A DNA stretch of 5,775 bases from Candidatus Moraniibacteriota bacterium (lineage in GTDB: Bacteria > Patescibacteriota > Minisyncoccia > Moranbacterales > UBA9337): positions 1-5,775 of the forward strand of contig DOKP01000046.1 of NCBI GenBank assembly GCA_003510795.1. Reading direction: 5' to 3'. Of the stretch, positions 5,134 through 5,775 are shown piece after piece; the stretch's first letter is position 1, and each line of letters opens with the position of its first letter. Below the pieces are notes generated by a model that was not told the origin of the DNA, searched no databases, and saw nothing but the letters and a program-made list of their open reading frames with translations. A program made the translations under genes and the position numbers.

Positions 5134-5715
5134 TTATTTCTTTATTTGCTTTGTTTGTGTTGGTTTGAAAAAATATTTTTTGAGTTTATCCTCATTGTCG
5201 ATTTTCATGGCTGTAATTACTCGAACATAATTTGTGGCTGAATATAATCTTATTAGTTCTAAGATAGGTTTTTCGTAAGGATGAGGAGAGATAAAAACAC
5301 TTTGTTGCAACTTATAGAATTCAAGAGTAAATAAATGTTTGCGCAGAATACCGCGAAACTCCCGATCTTTTTCGGGAATATCAAAAATTACAATCCTCCA
5401 TTTTTTATCCCACTTTGTAGGCTTCTTGAAATTTATCGTACTTCCTATTAAGTTCAATCTACTGGCTTGCTTGTGTCCCTCTGGCGTGAGTACGAGTTTA
5501 AAAGACCCATTGGACATCTTTTTTTCCTCAATAAGTTTTTCCTCTGAAAGTTTTGCAATAGCTAGATTGACCTTTCTTTGATTAATGTTTTTCCAATCCT
5601 TGTTTAATTTTCTAAAAGTATCAAAATACCTGCTGGGTGAATTAGAAAGTCCCAGCGCTACTCCGCCCAATAATATTAGCATAACTTTTTGTTGATTTTC
5701 ACCAAACCTATACAT
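5134..5715 (-). CDS. PaaX-like protein: winged helix plus Cas2-like domain
   Basis: The 193-residue protein has an N-terminal winged-helix-like region (about 9-90), with a recognition-type stretch RKVNLAIAKLSEEKLIEEKK (47-66) and a wing SFKLVLTPEGHKQA (71-84). A Cas2/PaaX-middle ferredoxin-like domain follows (about 103-182): WRIVIFDIPEK (106-116, Asp112 at the position of the Cas2 aspartate), RGILRKHLFTLEFYKLQQSV (121-140), VFISPHP, YVRVITAM (163-170). PaaX is a transcriptional repressor. The same architecture in Patescibacteria-like genomes is often labelled Cas2, but there are no other cas genes and no CRISPR array here, so I favour a DNA-binding regulator. It lacks the C-terminal domain of full-length PaaX (about 300 residues). 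The ATG at 5715 follows an AT-only leader of 38 nt after repeat copy B, with no Shine-Dalgarno sequence. Exact 22-bp repeats flank the gene, so its own product may bind them. Confidence 0.88.
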   Translation of the reverse strand: MYRFGENQQKVMLILLGGVALGLSNSPSRYFDTFRKLNKDWKNINQRKVNLAIAKLSEEKLIEEKKMSNGSFKLVLTPEGHKQASRLNLIGSTINFKKPTKWDKKWRIVIFDIPEKDREFRGILRKHLFTLEFYKLQQSVFISPHPYEKPILELIRLYSATNYVRVITAMKIDNEDKLKKYFFKPTQTKQIKK

Positions 5716-5753
5716 ATTTTTAAAATTAAATTAATTATTTTTTAAAAAATTAT

Positions 5754-5775
5754 TTACAGTGTTAGGACGGCCGTC
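5754..5775. repeat. 22-bp direct repeat, copy B, at window end
   Basis: This copy is identical to 5091-5112 and in the same orientation. The palindrome GACGGCCGTC is at 5766-5775, and the match may continue past the window end. It lies 38 nt upstream of the ATG of the PaaX-like gene, with a run of only A and T between. With copy A it brackets that gene. Confidence 0.85.

Noticed and set aside
5126..5149. Inverted repeat GCAAATA/TATTTGC at the end of the PaaX-like gene as a terminator
   Set aside because: The 7-bp stem is weak, has a 10-nt loop, overlaps the stop codon, and has no U-run after it on the minus strand.
5091..5775. CRISPR array based on the 22-bp repeats beside a Cas2-like protein
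   Set aside because: There are only two copies, 663 bp apart with a gene between them, and no short regular spacers or other cas genes.

Overview
The window looks like a piece of an AT-rich bacterial genome (roughly one third G+C by eye), most likely from a Candidate Phyla Radiation (Patescibacteria/Parcubacteria-type) organism and probably from a metagenome. The lineage call is inference. It rests on the compact all-minus-strand layout, very short intergenic gaps, the near absence of Shine-Dalgarno sequences, separate secD and secF genes with unusual insertions, a PaaX-like/Cas2-fold protein of a kind I associate with these lineages, and a protein I do not recognise. Standard stop codons are used throughout, and nothing suggests recoding of UGA.

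Every gene is on the minus strand, so transcription runs from right (5775) to left (1). At the right edge, a 22-bp direct repeat with the GC-rich palindrome GACGGCCGTC (5754-5775) lies upstream of a winged-helix plus Cas2-fold PaaX-like gene (5134-5715). A second exact copy (5091-5112) lies between that gene and an unrecognised helical protein with a Cys/His-rich stretch (4394-5014). A strong intrinsic terminator (4273-4308) closes this module. Next is a possible 48-residue membrane peptide gene (4065-4211), then a membrane-anchored MsrA (3368-4054). The end of msrA overlaps a truncated, out-of-frame remnant of an MsrB domain (3247-3384). An extended -10 element (3238-3246) at the end of the remnant probably drives a small GIY-YIG protein (2949-3200). 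A near-consensus promoter (2833-2861) then starts the secD-secF operon (2825-135), which ends at a strong intrinsic terminator (101-132). The left edge (about 1-43) carries what looks like a dispersed repeat.

Functionally, secD and secF form the proton-driven accessory complex of Sec translocation. The SecD here has a parvulin-type (PpiC) peptidyl-prolyl isomerase-like segment inserted in its extracytoplasmic domain, with the strand bearing the HIL motif placed after the body of the domain instead of before it. This would join translocation and folding in one polypeptide. The anchored MsrA would repair oxidised methionine outside the cytoplasm, which fits an envelope-maintenance theme.

The two most interesting signals are the SecD-parvulin chimera and the GC-rich palindromic repeat placed before both genes of the PaaX/Cas2-like module. 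The repeat could be an operator shared by the two genes or the boundary of a mobile or cassette-like unit. The msrB remnant is a clear case of gene decay by internal deletion plus a one-base shift in a homopolymer.
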